From contig CAXYCJ010000011.1 in assembly GCA_964275585.1 (NCBI GenBank), positions 27,570 through 91,569 of the forward strand: DNA of 64,000 nucleotides. The letters run 5' to 3'. Under the pieces are notes generated by a model. It was not told the origin of the DNA. It did no database searches and was given only the letters and a program-made list of their open reading frames with translations. The position numbers and the translations under genes are program-made. Positions within the stretch are counted from its first letter, which is position 1. Every line of letters begins with the position of its first letter. The DNA comes from D2472 sp964275585. Its GTDB lineage: Bacteria; Pseudomonadota; Gammaproteobacteria; Magnimaribacterales; D2472. Positions 27,361-34,886 of the stretch are shown here, piece by piece.

Positions 27361-29609
27361 TGTTTAGTAAAGAATTAGAACAATCCATCGCAAATTTATT
27401 TGATCAGGCACAAGATCAAAATCTAGAATACCTAACCATTGAGCATTTGCTACTTATGCTCCTTTCTGATTACGATGTAATGCAAGCCCTTGAAAGTAAC
27501 GATGTAAATTTATCTACTTTACGAAGTAATCTAGAAGAACATGTTCGAGACAATACTCCAGTTAAGGTTGAATCAAAGAAGCCTGTTCAACCAACCCTTG
27601 GTTTCCAGCGAGTTCTCCAAAGAGCTGTATTTCACGTTCAATCTTCTGGCAAGGGCGTTGTAAAGCCTATAAATTTATTGGTAGCTATATTCTCTGAAAA
27701 AGAATCTCATTCAGTGTACTTGCTCTCCAAGCAAGGTATTGGAAGGCTTGATATTGTTTCTTATATTTCGCATGGCCAAACTTCAGCCCCACAAGAGTCA
27801 GAAGCAAGTCTTGATCAAAATATTCCTCAAGATGAAGATACTCCAAGAAGTGATCTAGAGTTCTTGATTAATCTTAATGAATTAGCAGCATCTAAAAAAA
27901 TTGATAAATTAATTGGTAGGTCTGATGAGATAGAGCGAATTGTTCAGATTCTTGCTCGAAGAACTAAAAATAATCCATTGCTAGTAGGTGAATCCGGGGT
28001 AGGGAAGACTGCTATAGCAGAAGGGTTGGCGCACTTATTGAATGATAAAGCTATTCCAGATTTTCTTCATGAATCAACACTGTTTTCTCTCGATATTGGC
28101 GCATTAATTGCAGGAACAAAATATCGAGGTGACTTTGAAAAACGTCTTAAATCGGTATTAAAGTACTTAGACGATCAAACTAACCCAATTTTGTTTATTG
28201 ATGAAATTCATACAATCATAGGAGCAGGCTCTGCGTCGGGTGGAAGTTTAGATGTTTCTAATTTATTAAAACCAGCCCTCGGTAAAGGAAAATTACGCTG
28301 CATTGGATCGACTACATTCCAAGAATATCGAGGTGTTTTTAACCAAAATCAAGCATTATCGCGGAGATTTCAAAAAATTGATGTTGTAGAACCTTCGGTA
28401 GAGGACTGTATATTAATTTTAGATGGCCTCAAAGGTAATTATGAGGATCATCACAACGTTAAGTACTCAAATGAATCTATAAATTCTGCAGTCAATCTTT
28501 CTAAGAGATTTTTGAATGATAGGTTTCTTCCAGATAAAGCAATTGATTTGATTGATGAAACAGGAGCTTTAATGAATATTTCTCGAAAAAATTCAAAGAA
28601 AATTACCGTTAAACAAACTGACATTGAAAAAACTATATCTAAGATTTCTAAAATTCCAGAACAAACAATTTCTAGCCAGGAATCAATTAATTTACAAAAA
28701 CTTGAGTCTGATTTAAAAACTGTAATCTTTGGTCAAGATCCAGCAATTCTTAGCTTGGTTAATGCAATCAAACTTTCTAGGGCAGGGCTTAGAGATGATA
28801 ACAAAACAATTGGATCCTTTTTATTCGCAGGTCCAACTGGAGTAGGTAAAACAGAAATTACAACCCAACTTGCAACAATGATGGGGATTGAACTTGTTAG
28901 ATTTGATATGTCAGAGTATATGGAGAGACACACAGTGTCTAGGCTAATCGGCGCTCCTCCTGGTTACGTTGGTTTTGATCAAGGCGGCTTATTAACTGAA
29001 GCGGTTGTTCAGAATCCACACTGTGTTTTACTTTTGGATGAAATTGAAAAAGCGCACCCTGATATTTTCAATCTTCTGCTACAAATCATGGACTCAGGTG
29101 TTTTGACAGATAATAATGGCAGAAAGGCTGATTTTAGGAATGTAATAGTCGTTATGACTACTAACGCGGGTGCTGAGTTGCTAGAAAAGAAAACAATTGG
29201 TTTTAGCGACCAATCAAATGAATCTGATGCATTGCTGTCACTGAAGAAACTTTTCTCACCAGAGTTTAGAAATAGGCTAGATGAGATAATTCAATTCAAT
29301 TATCTACCGATTGAGGTAATCCTTTCAATTGTTGATAAATTCCTTACCAAACTTCAAGCTCAACTTGATGCAAGAAATGTGGAACTTATATATTCTAAAA
29401 AGGTCCTCAATTGGATAGCTAAAAATGGATACAACAAAGAAATGGGCGCAAGACCAATGGAAAGGTTTATAACAAATAAGATAAAAAAACCGCTTGTTGA
29501 TAAAGTGTTATTTGGTGATTTGAGTAAAGGCGGTCAGATTAAGGTAGATCTTAACAAGAATGAGATCAATTTTAGCGCTAAAAAGAAGATAGTTAAGTCT
29601 AGGGCTTAA
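27360..29609 (+). CDS. clpA: ClpA, ATPase of the ClpAP protease
   Basis: 749 residues. Clp-N repeats occupy about 1-150; the first AAA module has Walker A GESGVGKTAIAEGL and Walker B LFIDEIHTIIG; the second has GPTGVGKTEITTQL and LLLDEIEKAHPDIF with MTTNAG. ClpA unfolds substrates and threads them into ClpP. The IGL/IGF loop that docks ClpP is visible as KTIGFSDQ near residue 617. clpP is not in the window. The 3' end overlaps the convergent infA stop by four bases. Confidence 0.95.
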   Translation: MFSKELEQSIANLFDQAQDQNLEYLTIEHLLLMLLSDYDVMQALESNDVNLSTLRSNLEEHVRDNTPVKVESKKPVQPTLGFQRVLQRAVFHVQSSGKGVVKPINLLVAIFSEKESHSVYLLSKQGIGRLDIVSYISHGQTSAPQESEASLDQNIPQDEDTPRSDLEFLINLNELAASKKIDKLIGRSDEIERIVQILARRTKNNPLLVGESGVGKTAIAEGLAHLLNDKAIPDFLHESTLFSLDIGALIAGTKYRGDFEKRLKSVLKYLDDQTNPILFIDEIHTIIGAGSASGGSLDVSNLLKPALGKGKLRCIGSTTFQEYRGVFNQNQALSRRFQKIDVVEPSVEDCILILDGLKGNYEDHHNVKYSNESINSAVNLSKRFLNDRFLPDKAIDLIDETGALMNISRKNSKKITVKQTDIEKTISKISKIPEQTISSQESINLQKLESDLKTVIFGQDPAILSLVNAIKLSRAGLRDDNKTIGSFLFAGPTGVGKTEITTQLATMMGIELVRFDMSEYMERHTVSRLIGAPPGYVGFDQGGLLTEAVVQNPHCVLLLDEIEKAHPDIFNLLLQIMDSGVLTDNNGRKADFRNVIVVMTTNAGAELLEKKTIGFSDQSNESDALLSLKKLFSPEFRNRLDEIIQFNYLPIEVILSIVDKFLTKLQAQLDARNVELIYSKKVLNWIAKNGYNKEMGARPMERFITNKIKKPLVDKVLFGDLSKGGQIKVDLNKNEINFSAKKKIVKSRA

Positions 29610-29824
29610 CGACCTCTAAAAGTTATCCTGCCTTTGGTTAGGTCATACGGAGTCATTTCAACTTTAACTTTGTCGCCTGTTAATATCCTGATGTAATGCT
29701 TGCGCATCTTGCCGGATATGTGGGCCTCGATAATATGATCGTTCTCTAATTTAACTTTAAAGGTTGTATTAGGGAGAGTCTCTATAACTTCCCCTTCGAA
29801 TTCTAAATTATCTTCTTTGGCCAT
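29606..29824 (-). CDS. infA: translation initiation factor IF-1
   Basis: 72 residues from the ATG at 29824 (MAKEDNLEFEGEVIETLPNT), the standard IF-1 start; the in-frame ATG six bases upstream adds only two residues. The S1/OB fold motifs GKMRKHYIRILTGDKVKVE and TPYDLTKGRITFR are complete. IF-1 binds the ribosomal A site during initiation. The icd-clpS-clpA-infA order is standard in gammaproteobacteria. Upstream of its start (63 bases) lies the dif site. Confidence 0.96.
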   Translation of the reverse strand: MAKEDNLEFEGEVIETLPNTTFKVKLENDHIIEAHISGKMRKHYIRILTGDKVKVEMTPYDLTKGRITFRGR

Positions 29825-29886
29825 GATCACATTTTAACTTAAATACCAATGGATTGAGCATATATACATCAATTAATATATCTATA

Positions 29887-29914
29887 ATTTAACATAATAT
29901 ATATTATGCGAAGT
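29887..29914 (-). other. dif: chromosome dimer resolution site dif (XerC/XerD target)
   Basis: On the minus strand this reads XerC arm ACTTCGCATAA, centre TATATA, XerD arm TTATGTTAAAT. Against E. coli dif (GGTGCGCATAA / TGTATA / TTATGTTAAAT) the XerD arm is identical (11 of 11), the centre differs at one base and the XerC arm at three: 24 of 28 overall. It lies in the gap upstream of infA. Coding strand switches here: genes to the left are mostly on + and those to 47.5 kb on the right almost all on -, as expected where the two replication arms meet. XerC and XerD recombine this site under FtsK control. I could not check GC skew or KOPS motifs. Confidence 0.88.
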
Positions 29915-29957
29915 TAATTATGTTCTTTCTTCATATTATCCACTCTCTATGCCCTTT
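29904..29957 (+). repeat. dif-flank direct repeat, copy 1
   Basis: Runs rightwards from the XerC arm (TTATGCGAAGT TAATTA) and ends in the box CTCTATGCCCTTT (29945-29957). The same layout recurs at 32385-32437 with the arm and the box identical and the spacing shorter by one base. Nothing coding overlaps it. Confidence 0.65.
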
Positions 29958-30017
29958 GTTGCATGGTGTTAAAACAACAAACGTGTTAATTAGTACTTTT
30001 ATAAAGGCCTTATAGAT

Positions 30018-30054
30018 ATCAAAAGGTGTACCAAGTTTTTGCTCCCCTTTTGAT
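30018..30054 (-). terminator. hairpin just after the MORN gene
   Basis: A perfect 9-bp inverted repeat, ATCAAAAGG at 30018-30026 and CCTTTTGAT at 30046-30054, with a 19-base loop. It starts three bases after the stop codon of the minus-strand MORN gene. There is no clear run of T after it in the direction of transcription, so it may be a weak terminator or an mRNA-stabilising hairpin. Confidence 0.4.
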
Positions 30055-30056
30055 GC

Positions 30057-30746
30057 TCAATCATCCATGAGTTTGAGAACACATTGGGCAAATCCATCAG
30101 AGCCTTTTGTCAGACCCATGTCTTCGCAGATTTTAGGGACAAACTCACCATTTAGATAATACCCAGTTTGACTTGATCCATCAGCCCAGGTGTAGGTTCC
30201 TAGACCATCTTTCTTGCCGTCTTTGTACTCACCGATGAATTTATCGCCACTGGCATGATAGTAAGCGCCCTGACCATGTTTCTTGTCGTCTTTGTACTCA
30301 CCCACGAATTTGTCTCCAGTCCACTGGCTTTCTGAACCAAAAATATATGTGGCCTGACCATTTTTATTGCCGTCTTTCCATTCGCCAACGTATTTTTCGC
30401 CATCGTCATAACTGTAAGTGCCTTGGCCATGTTTCTTGCCGTCTTTCCATTCACCGACGTATTTCTCACCATCAGGAAAGGTGTAAGTGCCCTGTCCATG
30501 CATCTTGCCGTCTTTGTACTCACCGACGTATTTATCTCCAGCCCATTGGCTTTTTGGACCATAAATATATATGCCCTGTCCGTGTCTTTTATCGTCTTTC
30601 CATTCACCCACGTATTTTGAGCCACTGTCCCATTCATAAGCACCATAACAATTATCAAAGTAACCAGATGACGGGCAGTCAGGCAAGGCAGCTGCATCGC
30701 CTACATAAAAAAGAATTATTAGTGCTGTTAGGTAGTGTTTTTTCAT
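30057..30746 (-). CDS. exported MORN-repeat protein
   Basis: The start is placed at the ATG at 30746 (MKKHYLTALIILFYVGDAAA), giving a Sec signal peptide; a TTG at 30797 would bury it. 229 residues with about six MORN repeats (YVGEWKDGKKHGQGTY, FVGEYKDDKKHGQGAY) between residues 40 and 195. It then has a short C-terminal module ICEDMGLTKGSDGFAQCVLKL found in assorted bacterial exported proteins. MORN repeats form flat beta sheets that bind lipids or proteins; the substrate here is unknown. Two repeats carry an insertion GxxSQWxGD, so the array is built of two repeat lengths. It lies between dif and the first dif-like site. Confidence 0.8.
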   Translation of the reverse strand: MKKHYLTALIILFYVGDAAALPDCPSSGYFDNCYGAYEWDSGSKYVGEWKDDKRHGQGIYIYGPKSQWAGDKYVGEYKDGKMHGQGTYTFPDGEKYVGEWKDGKKHGQGTYSYDDGEKYVGEWKDGNKNGQATYIFGSESQWTGDKFVGEYKDDKKHGQGAYYHASGDKFIGEYKDGKKDGLGTYTWADGSSQTGYYLNGEFVPKICEDMGLTKGSDGFAQCVLKLMDD

Positions 30747-30980
30747 AATCTTATCTTTATTGCGTTTTCGAGAATTGTCAAATGTATATGCGCGCAAATT
30801 TAACGAAATTAACCATATATATCGATTATAAATATCATAAGGATTACCTAGTTTTTTGATATGCTCAAAATTAAAGATTAGCTTAACAGAAGCCTTTATA
30901 CTTTGATTTAAGGCTTTAAAGTTATATTTTTGTGATCCTGGAACTACAGCACCACCAGGAACTTCAGAGATCTTTGGGAC

Positions 30981-31008
30981 AATTAACGAGCTAAATATTA
31001 TGCGAAGT
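30981..31008 (-). other. dif-like site with intact XerC arm and decayed XerD arm (site 2)
   Basis: On the + strand: AATTAACGAGC, TAAATA, TTATGCGAAGT. The right arm is identical to the XerC arm of the dif site at 29887-29914 (11 of 11) and has the same polarity; the left arm keeps the outer part (6 of 11). An intact XerC arm with a degenerate XerD arm is the form left by mobile elements that integrate through the host XerCD. It separates the MORN gene from the dehalogenase-like gene. Confidence 0.6.
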
Positions 31009-31029
31009 AATATATGTTTTGACTAGCCC

Positions 31030-31154
31030 TCACCCTCTTAATAGATCTATAAAATATCCTTTGCTATCAATAACTGTTTTTTCAATAGTGAAGCCTTTAG
31101 AATGACCATTTATGAAATCAATTATAAGTCCGGCATATTCTGGACCAGCTTCTT
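31030..31154 (-). pseudogene. remnant C-terminus of a second haloalkane dehalogenase-like gene
   Basis: About 50 bases at 31103-31154 are nearly identical to 31202-31252 inside the intact hydrolase gene. In the remnant's own frame it reads EAGPEYAGLIIDFINGHSKG and continues to a stop at 31030-31032. The intact gene has EAGPEYAGLIIDFINGNPRG. This is the tail of a tandem paralogue whose body has been lost. It overlaps, in a different frame, the last 11 codons of the intact gene, whose final residues therefore come from reading into this remnant. Confidence 0.7.
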
Positions 31155-32270
31155 ATCCATTTTAAAAATGACTTTTTGCTCTTTAGAAAATCCCCTAGGA
31201 TTGCCATTAATAAAGTCAATTATAAGTCCGGCATATTCAGGACCAGCTTCTTCCTGCAAAAAATGACCTGGGCCTTTAATAACAATTTCTTGAGCAGTTG
31301 GAATTCTTTTTAATATTTTGACCAATCGAGGATTGTTCCCAGTAACGGGGTCATTATCACTGTTTGCAATTAAAAATGGTTTATCCCATTTTTCTAAAAC
31401 CTCTCTAAAAGCTTTTTCATTTTTTCTTAATTCACTTGGAATTAAATACGGAAAAATTTGTGCTCCAGCTTTATATGTTGCATTAGGATATGGCGCTTCA
31501 TAAGCTGCCTTTTCAGCATCAGATACAGATCCTAGTGTCTGCATAACTCCTCCAACATCGATATTATCTGCATATCTAGAATATCTAATCCAGCTAGTAA
31601 AACTATTGCCACCAACAAATTCTTCCCATGTGGCTGGACCTTGCAACCATATAGTAAGTTTAAATATAGGCCCCATAACAAAACTTCTTAAATCATTAAA
31701 AAAACCCCTACCAAGGGCCATTAAACCAGTGTTTGATGCTATCACTCTTGCAAACCTATCTGGCTCCTCTGCTATGACTCTCAGTCCAACCATTCCACCC
31801 CAATCATGAATATGAGCAGTAATATTCTGCAAATCGAGTTCAACGATTAATTGAGTCATCTTATCTACATGCATTTGATGCGAATAATCTTCTATTGAGA
31901 TGTATTTGTCAGATTTTCCAAATCCAACCATGTCAGGAGCTATCACCCTATACCCTGCTTCCGTAAGAGTAGGAATCATTTTTCTAAATAAATAACTCCA
32001 AGCAGGCTCGCCATGAAGTAAAAATATAATTTCTCCATCTTTAGGGCCTTCATCTAAATAATGAATGCGAGTATCACCGATAGTTAAATAATTCTCTTCA
32101 AATGGGTAATCTTTTAGATCTATAAAACGTTTCTCTGGTGTTCTTAATATGCCTGGAGCAACTAAATTAAACCTATCATAGTTAACGTTAACTTCTGAAT
32201 TTCTTGAGTATTGAAAGATCCCTATGCAAAAAATTGTGATGAAAAATAAAATTGAAATTAACTTATTCAT
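31122..32270 (-). CDS. haloalkane dehalogenase-like alpha/beta hydrolase, membrane-anchored
   Basis: Start at the ATG at 32270 behind GAGG; 382 residues. A signal anchor (ISILFFITIFCIGIF) is followed by an alpha/beta hydrolase domain. Haloalkane dehalogenase features are HGEPAWSYLFRKM (oxyanion hole), nucleophile Asp156 in HDWGGMVG with the adjacent halide-type Trp, a candidate acid Asp307 in NSDNDP, and His336 in GPGHFLQ. The family hydrolyses carbon-halogen bonds, but the fold is shared with epoxide and ester hydrolases, so substrate is uncertain. The last residues (DKKLVQNMPDL) are read out of frame from a duplicated gene tail downstream. It sits between two dif-like sites with no other intact gene. 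Confidence 0.8.
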   Translation of the reverse strand: MNKLISILFFITIFCIGIFQYSRNSEVNVNYDRFNLVAPGILRTPEKRFIDLKDYPFEENYLTIGDTRIHYLDEGPKDGEIIFLLHGEPAWSYLFRKMIPTLTEAGYRVIAPDMVGFGKSDKYISIEDYSHQMHVDKMTQLIVELDLQNITAHIHDWGGMVGLRVIAEEPDRFARVIASNTGLMALGRGFFNDLRSFVMGPIFKLTIWLQGPATWEEFVGGNSFTSWIRYSRYADNIDVGGVMQTLGSVSDAEKAAYEAPYPNATYKAGAQIFPYLIPSELRKNEKAFREVLEKWDKPFLIANSDNDPVTGNNPRLVKILKRIPTAQEIVIKGPGHFLQEEAGPEYAGLIIDFINGNPRGFSKEQKVIFKMDKKLVQNMPDL

Positions 32271-32367
32271 TTTAAACCTCTTATAAATAATTATAACAAC
32301 ATAAACTATTGACATATATAATGTCAATAGTTTAGATAACCTTAATTAGAAATATAAAATTAGTTTA

Positions 32368-32395
32368 ATTTACTTAAGTAGTTATTATGCGAAGT
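32368..32395 (-). other. dif-like site with intact XerC arm and decayed XerD arm (site 3)
   Basis: On the + strand: ATTTACTTAAG, TAGTTA, TTATGCGAAGT. The XerC arm equals that of the true dif (11 of 11), same polarity; the left arm keeps the outer ATTTA (6 of 11). The similarity to dif copy 1 extends rightwards through TAATTA to the CTCTATGCCCTTT box, so this is the closest relative of the true site in the window. Confidence 0.65.
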
Positions 32396-32437
32396 TAATT
32401 AAGCCATTTATTGAATTTATTCATCTCTATGCCCTTT
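32385..32437 (+). repeat. dif-flank direct repeat, copy 2
   Basis: Second copy of the element at 29904-29957: XerC arm, TAATTA, a 24-base less conserved stretch, then CTCTATGCCCTTT (32425-32437). GCCCTTT here also pairs with AAAGGGC at 32453-32459 (7-bp stem, 15-base loop). That hairpin is about 25 bases past the stop of the minus-strand lipoprotein gene and may serve as its terminator. Confidence 0.6.
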
Positions 32438-32483
32438 CACTCGACGTTTTTAAAAGGGCTGAGGCTTTTTAGTCTTTCTAGCT

Positions 32484-34247
32484 TTAGTCATAATAGTCTG
32501 CAATTGATTGCAGATCTAATGAATGTTTAAGAGTTTCTTTTGTGCAGAGCTCATATGAACATTGAGCATAAAAGCTATCAATAAGAGTGCGTATGGAGGG
32601 AATTGAGAAATATTGAGAGTTGTTTAAATCTAAAGACCTATCTGCATCTATGATTTCATTGGCCAAAAAAATACCTTCTAGAAAATTATCAGCATAGCTT
32701 GATATCACAATATATTGACCTCTTGGCAACTCATTCATTACATAATGTCCAGCAATATTTGTTGATGCTTTGTATTTGGCGTTAGCAAATATGCTCATGG
32801 CTGATAGGCTGGCATCACTTGCATAGTCAAATTCCAAAATACGATATTTTTTTTCAAAATCTAAATCATCTGTTAATAATAAATCGTCCATAATACTCAG
32901 ATTATTTACGTCACACGAATTCACCGAATCCAATTTTTGGTTTGCGAAAGCTTGCGTTTCGTTTTGAGCAATTATTTCTTCTTGATGAGCTAAGCAGCTA
33001 TCTGCAGCACGTTTATCGTTTTGCATGGTTGCAATCAACGGGTTTTTTGCTAACTGAGATCTAATTCTTATAATTTCCTTTCTGGCTTTATTGATTATCT
33101 TTTCCTCTATATCAATAAGCTCGGTTTCTGCCCAATTTTGTTGGGCAGCAATAGCCCTAAAGCTAACCTCCATGCTCTCGTAAGTCACTACATCGCCAGT
33201 TTCAGTTCTCACTTCAGGCAAAACGGGAATAAAGCGACCAGAGTTAGGTAGAATTTTATAGTCCTTTGATAGATCTGGCACATCTAGATTAGGCCAATCA
33301 CTTTCATTGTTACCATATTTTTTGGACATTTTGAGACGTTGTGATGATGTAAGGCTCTTTCCATTACAATAATAGTTGTTCGGAGAGGCCACAGCAGAAG
33401 AGCCCGTTGGGAGAAAACTGCTTTTAGCAAATCCGAATTCATCAACACCAAATGATTTATTAATGCCGCTAGGTGCGATTTCAAGGTGTTGTATCATACT
33501 TCCTGGGTTATACCAGCACTCATAAAGACCAGAAGGATAATGAGATCCCACAGGATCACCTTCAACGTTATAAGTTTCAAGATATATGGGATCATTTAGT
33601 CTAATGTTGTATTGTGTATTATTACTAACAATCACATCAGCCTTAAACCCCTTACCCCTATTTGAACCTGTAGCATTCTTGTAAGAAAAAGTGATCTCTA
33701 TTCCTTTTGCAAAATTTTCATAAAGCTCATTCTCGCGCTCAGAAATTTTGGTGTTTAGTATTTTATTTAGATTTGACAAGCTAATAGTTGCCTGGTCGAT
33801 TTTTACCTGTTCTTGGTTAATTAAGCTAAGAAAACTATTTTGCTTCGCTTGGGCTATCACTTTAGAGTCTTCTGCATTTAAATCTATAATCGAGCAACTT
33901 CCATCTGGATCTGTTATTCCATTTGTTTTTGCTGATTCAATTGCTTGATCAATAGTATCTTGCCCTTCATCTAGGGCGGCGATCCAATTATTCGATGAAT
34001 TTTTGCAAAGCCCGCGTATTATAGTCGAATTCTTTTCTGCTAACTCTTCAATGGAACTTAGATACGCATCTATCAGAATGCTCTCAAGAGATTCACCTTC
34101 AATAAAAATAACCTGTTTGGCTGCAGCCGGTTGGGGTTTACCATCTCCCTTAACTAAAAATACATCCCCTTCAATATTAACTGGGCCCCCACATGCAGTT
34201 AATAAAGAGATGAAAAAAAGTGAAACTACAACTTTATAATTATTCAT
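32484..34247 (-). CDS. large lipoprotein of unknown function
   Basis: 587 residues. The N-terminus VSLFFISLLTACGGP has a clear lipobox, so the mature protein is anchored by Cys19. An opening segment NIEGDVFLVKGDGKPQPAAA resembles the start of carboxypeptidase-regulatory beta domains. A second such segment near 500-555 (NIAGHYVMNELPRGQYIVIS) matches their closing half. Between them are long helical, glutamine- and lysine-rich stretches and a cysteine-containing central domain (LYECWYNPGSM, NYYCNGKSL). No catalytic motif is recognised. It probably sits in the outer membrane facing the periplasm. It lies in the accessory zone right of dif-like site 3. Confidence 0.7.
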   Translation of the reverse strand: MNNYKVVVSLFFISLLTACGGPVNIEGDVFLVKGDGKPQPAAAKQVIFIEGESLESILIDAYLSSIEELAEKNSTIIRGLCKNSSNNWIAALDEGQDTIDQAIESAKTNGITDPDGSCSIIDLNAEDSKVIAQAKQNSFLSLINQEQVKIDQATISLSNLNKILNTKISERENELYENFAKGIEITFSYKNATGSNRGKGFKADVIVSNNTQYNIRLNDPIYLETYNVEGDPVGSHYPSGLYECWYNPGSMIQHLEIAPSGINKSFGVDEFGFAKSSFLPTGSSAVASPNNYYCNGKSLTSSQRLKMSKKYGNNESDWPNLDVPDLSKDYKILPNSGRFIPVLPEVRTETGDVVTYESMEVSFRAIAAQQNWAETELIDIEEKIINKARKEIIRIRSQLAKNPLIATMQNDKRAADSCLAHQEEIIAQNETQAFANQKLDSVNSCDVNNLSIMDDLLLTDDLDFEKKYRILEFDYASDASLSAMSIFANAKYKASTNIAGHYVMNELPRGQYIVISSYADNFLEGIFLANEIIDADRSLDLNNSQYFSIPSIRTLIDSFYAQCSYELCTKETLKHSLDLQSIADYYD

Positions 34248-34396
34248 TATTTATCTCCGATGTAAGAATATATAAACGTCACTAATATAACGACTCTATG
34301 CATCTAAAAATAACTAATATTTATTTATTTAGCAAGTGTTAGCAAATGAAGCATATTGAGAGAGTGAGCAGATCTTCTCAATTATAATATTGAAGG

Positions 34397-34762
34397 TTAA
34401 TCAGGCCATTGATATAGATTAACGTCTTCGTCACCAATCGTACCAGTGACATCACCATCATTCCAGTCATAGAGAGTGACATCCTTCTCCCCTATTGTTC
34501 CCCAAATATCTCCATCACCCCAATCTTTAAGGTTTACATCTTCATCGCCTATTGTTCCTGTAATTGTTCCATCGCCCCAGTCATATAGATTAACTTCGTC
34601 CTCTCCTATGCTTCCGGTGATGTCTCCATCACCCCACCCATAAAGCTGCACAGATTTATCACCAATAATTCCTGTTGTATCACCTTCATGAAAGCCAGAA
34701 ACAGACTCTTGAGCTGATAGAAAAAGAGGAACAATAATTAAGGTACGCATTAAACAATTCAT
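34397..34762 (-). CDS. exported protein made of 19-residue tandem repeats
   Basis: 121 residues: a signal peptide (LMRTLIIVPLFLSAQES), then nearly five copies of a 19-residue unit of the form GDGDITGTIGDEDVNLYDW to the end. The copies differ at a few positions, so the array is not freshly amplified. The pattern of alternating Gly-Asp, Ile and Val with a closing Trp suggests a small repetitive beta structure, possibly calcium-binding because of the Asp/Gly turns. I recognise no family. The true start could be the second Met (residue 5). Confidence 0.7.
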   Translation of the reverse strand: MNCLMRTLIIVPLFLSAQESVSGFHEGDTTGIIGDKSVQLYGWGDGDITGSIGEDEVNLYDWGDGTITGTIGDEDVNLKDWGDGDIWGTIGEKDVTLYDWNDGDVTGTIGDEDVNLYQWPD

Positions 34763-34801
34763 ATATACATACTAGCCTGGCAATCATAGATATATCAATA
34801 T

Positions 34802-34829
34802 ATAAATTACTTATATTATCTTGCGAAAA
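34802..34829 (-). other. possible degenerate dif-like site (site 4)
   Basis: On the + strand the right half TCTTGCGAAAA keeps 7 of 11 bases of the XerC arm, followed by AATTAATTAAG as after site 3 (GTTAATTAAG). The left half is barely similar (4 of 11). Its place, between the repeat protein and the next + strand gene, fits the spacing of the other sites, but on sequence alone it could be chance. Confidence 0.25.
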
Positions 34830-34886
34830 AAATTAATTAAGTGAATAATATCTCAGTAAAGTAAATAATATTTAGAGGAGACTATT

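Noticed and set aside
30057..30746. Opposite-strand and other-frame open frames over the MORN repeats as genes
   Set aside because: They arise because the repeat keeps several frames open; only the minus frame has a signal peptide and domain homology.
34391..34412. Further dif-like site at the end of the repeat-protein gene (GAAGGTTAATCAGGCC)
   Set aside because: It lacks the TTATGCG core and lies within coding sequence.
34397..34762. CRISPR array from the regular 57-base repeats
   Set aside because: The repeats are contiguous without spacers and encode a continuous exported protein.
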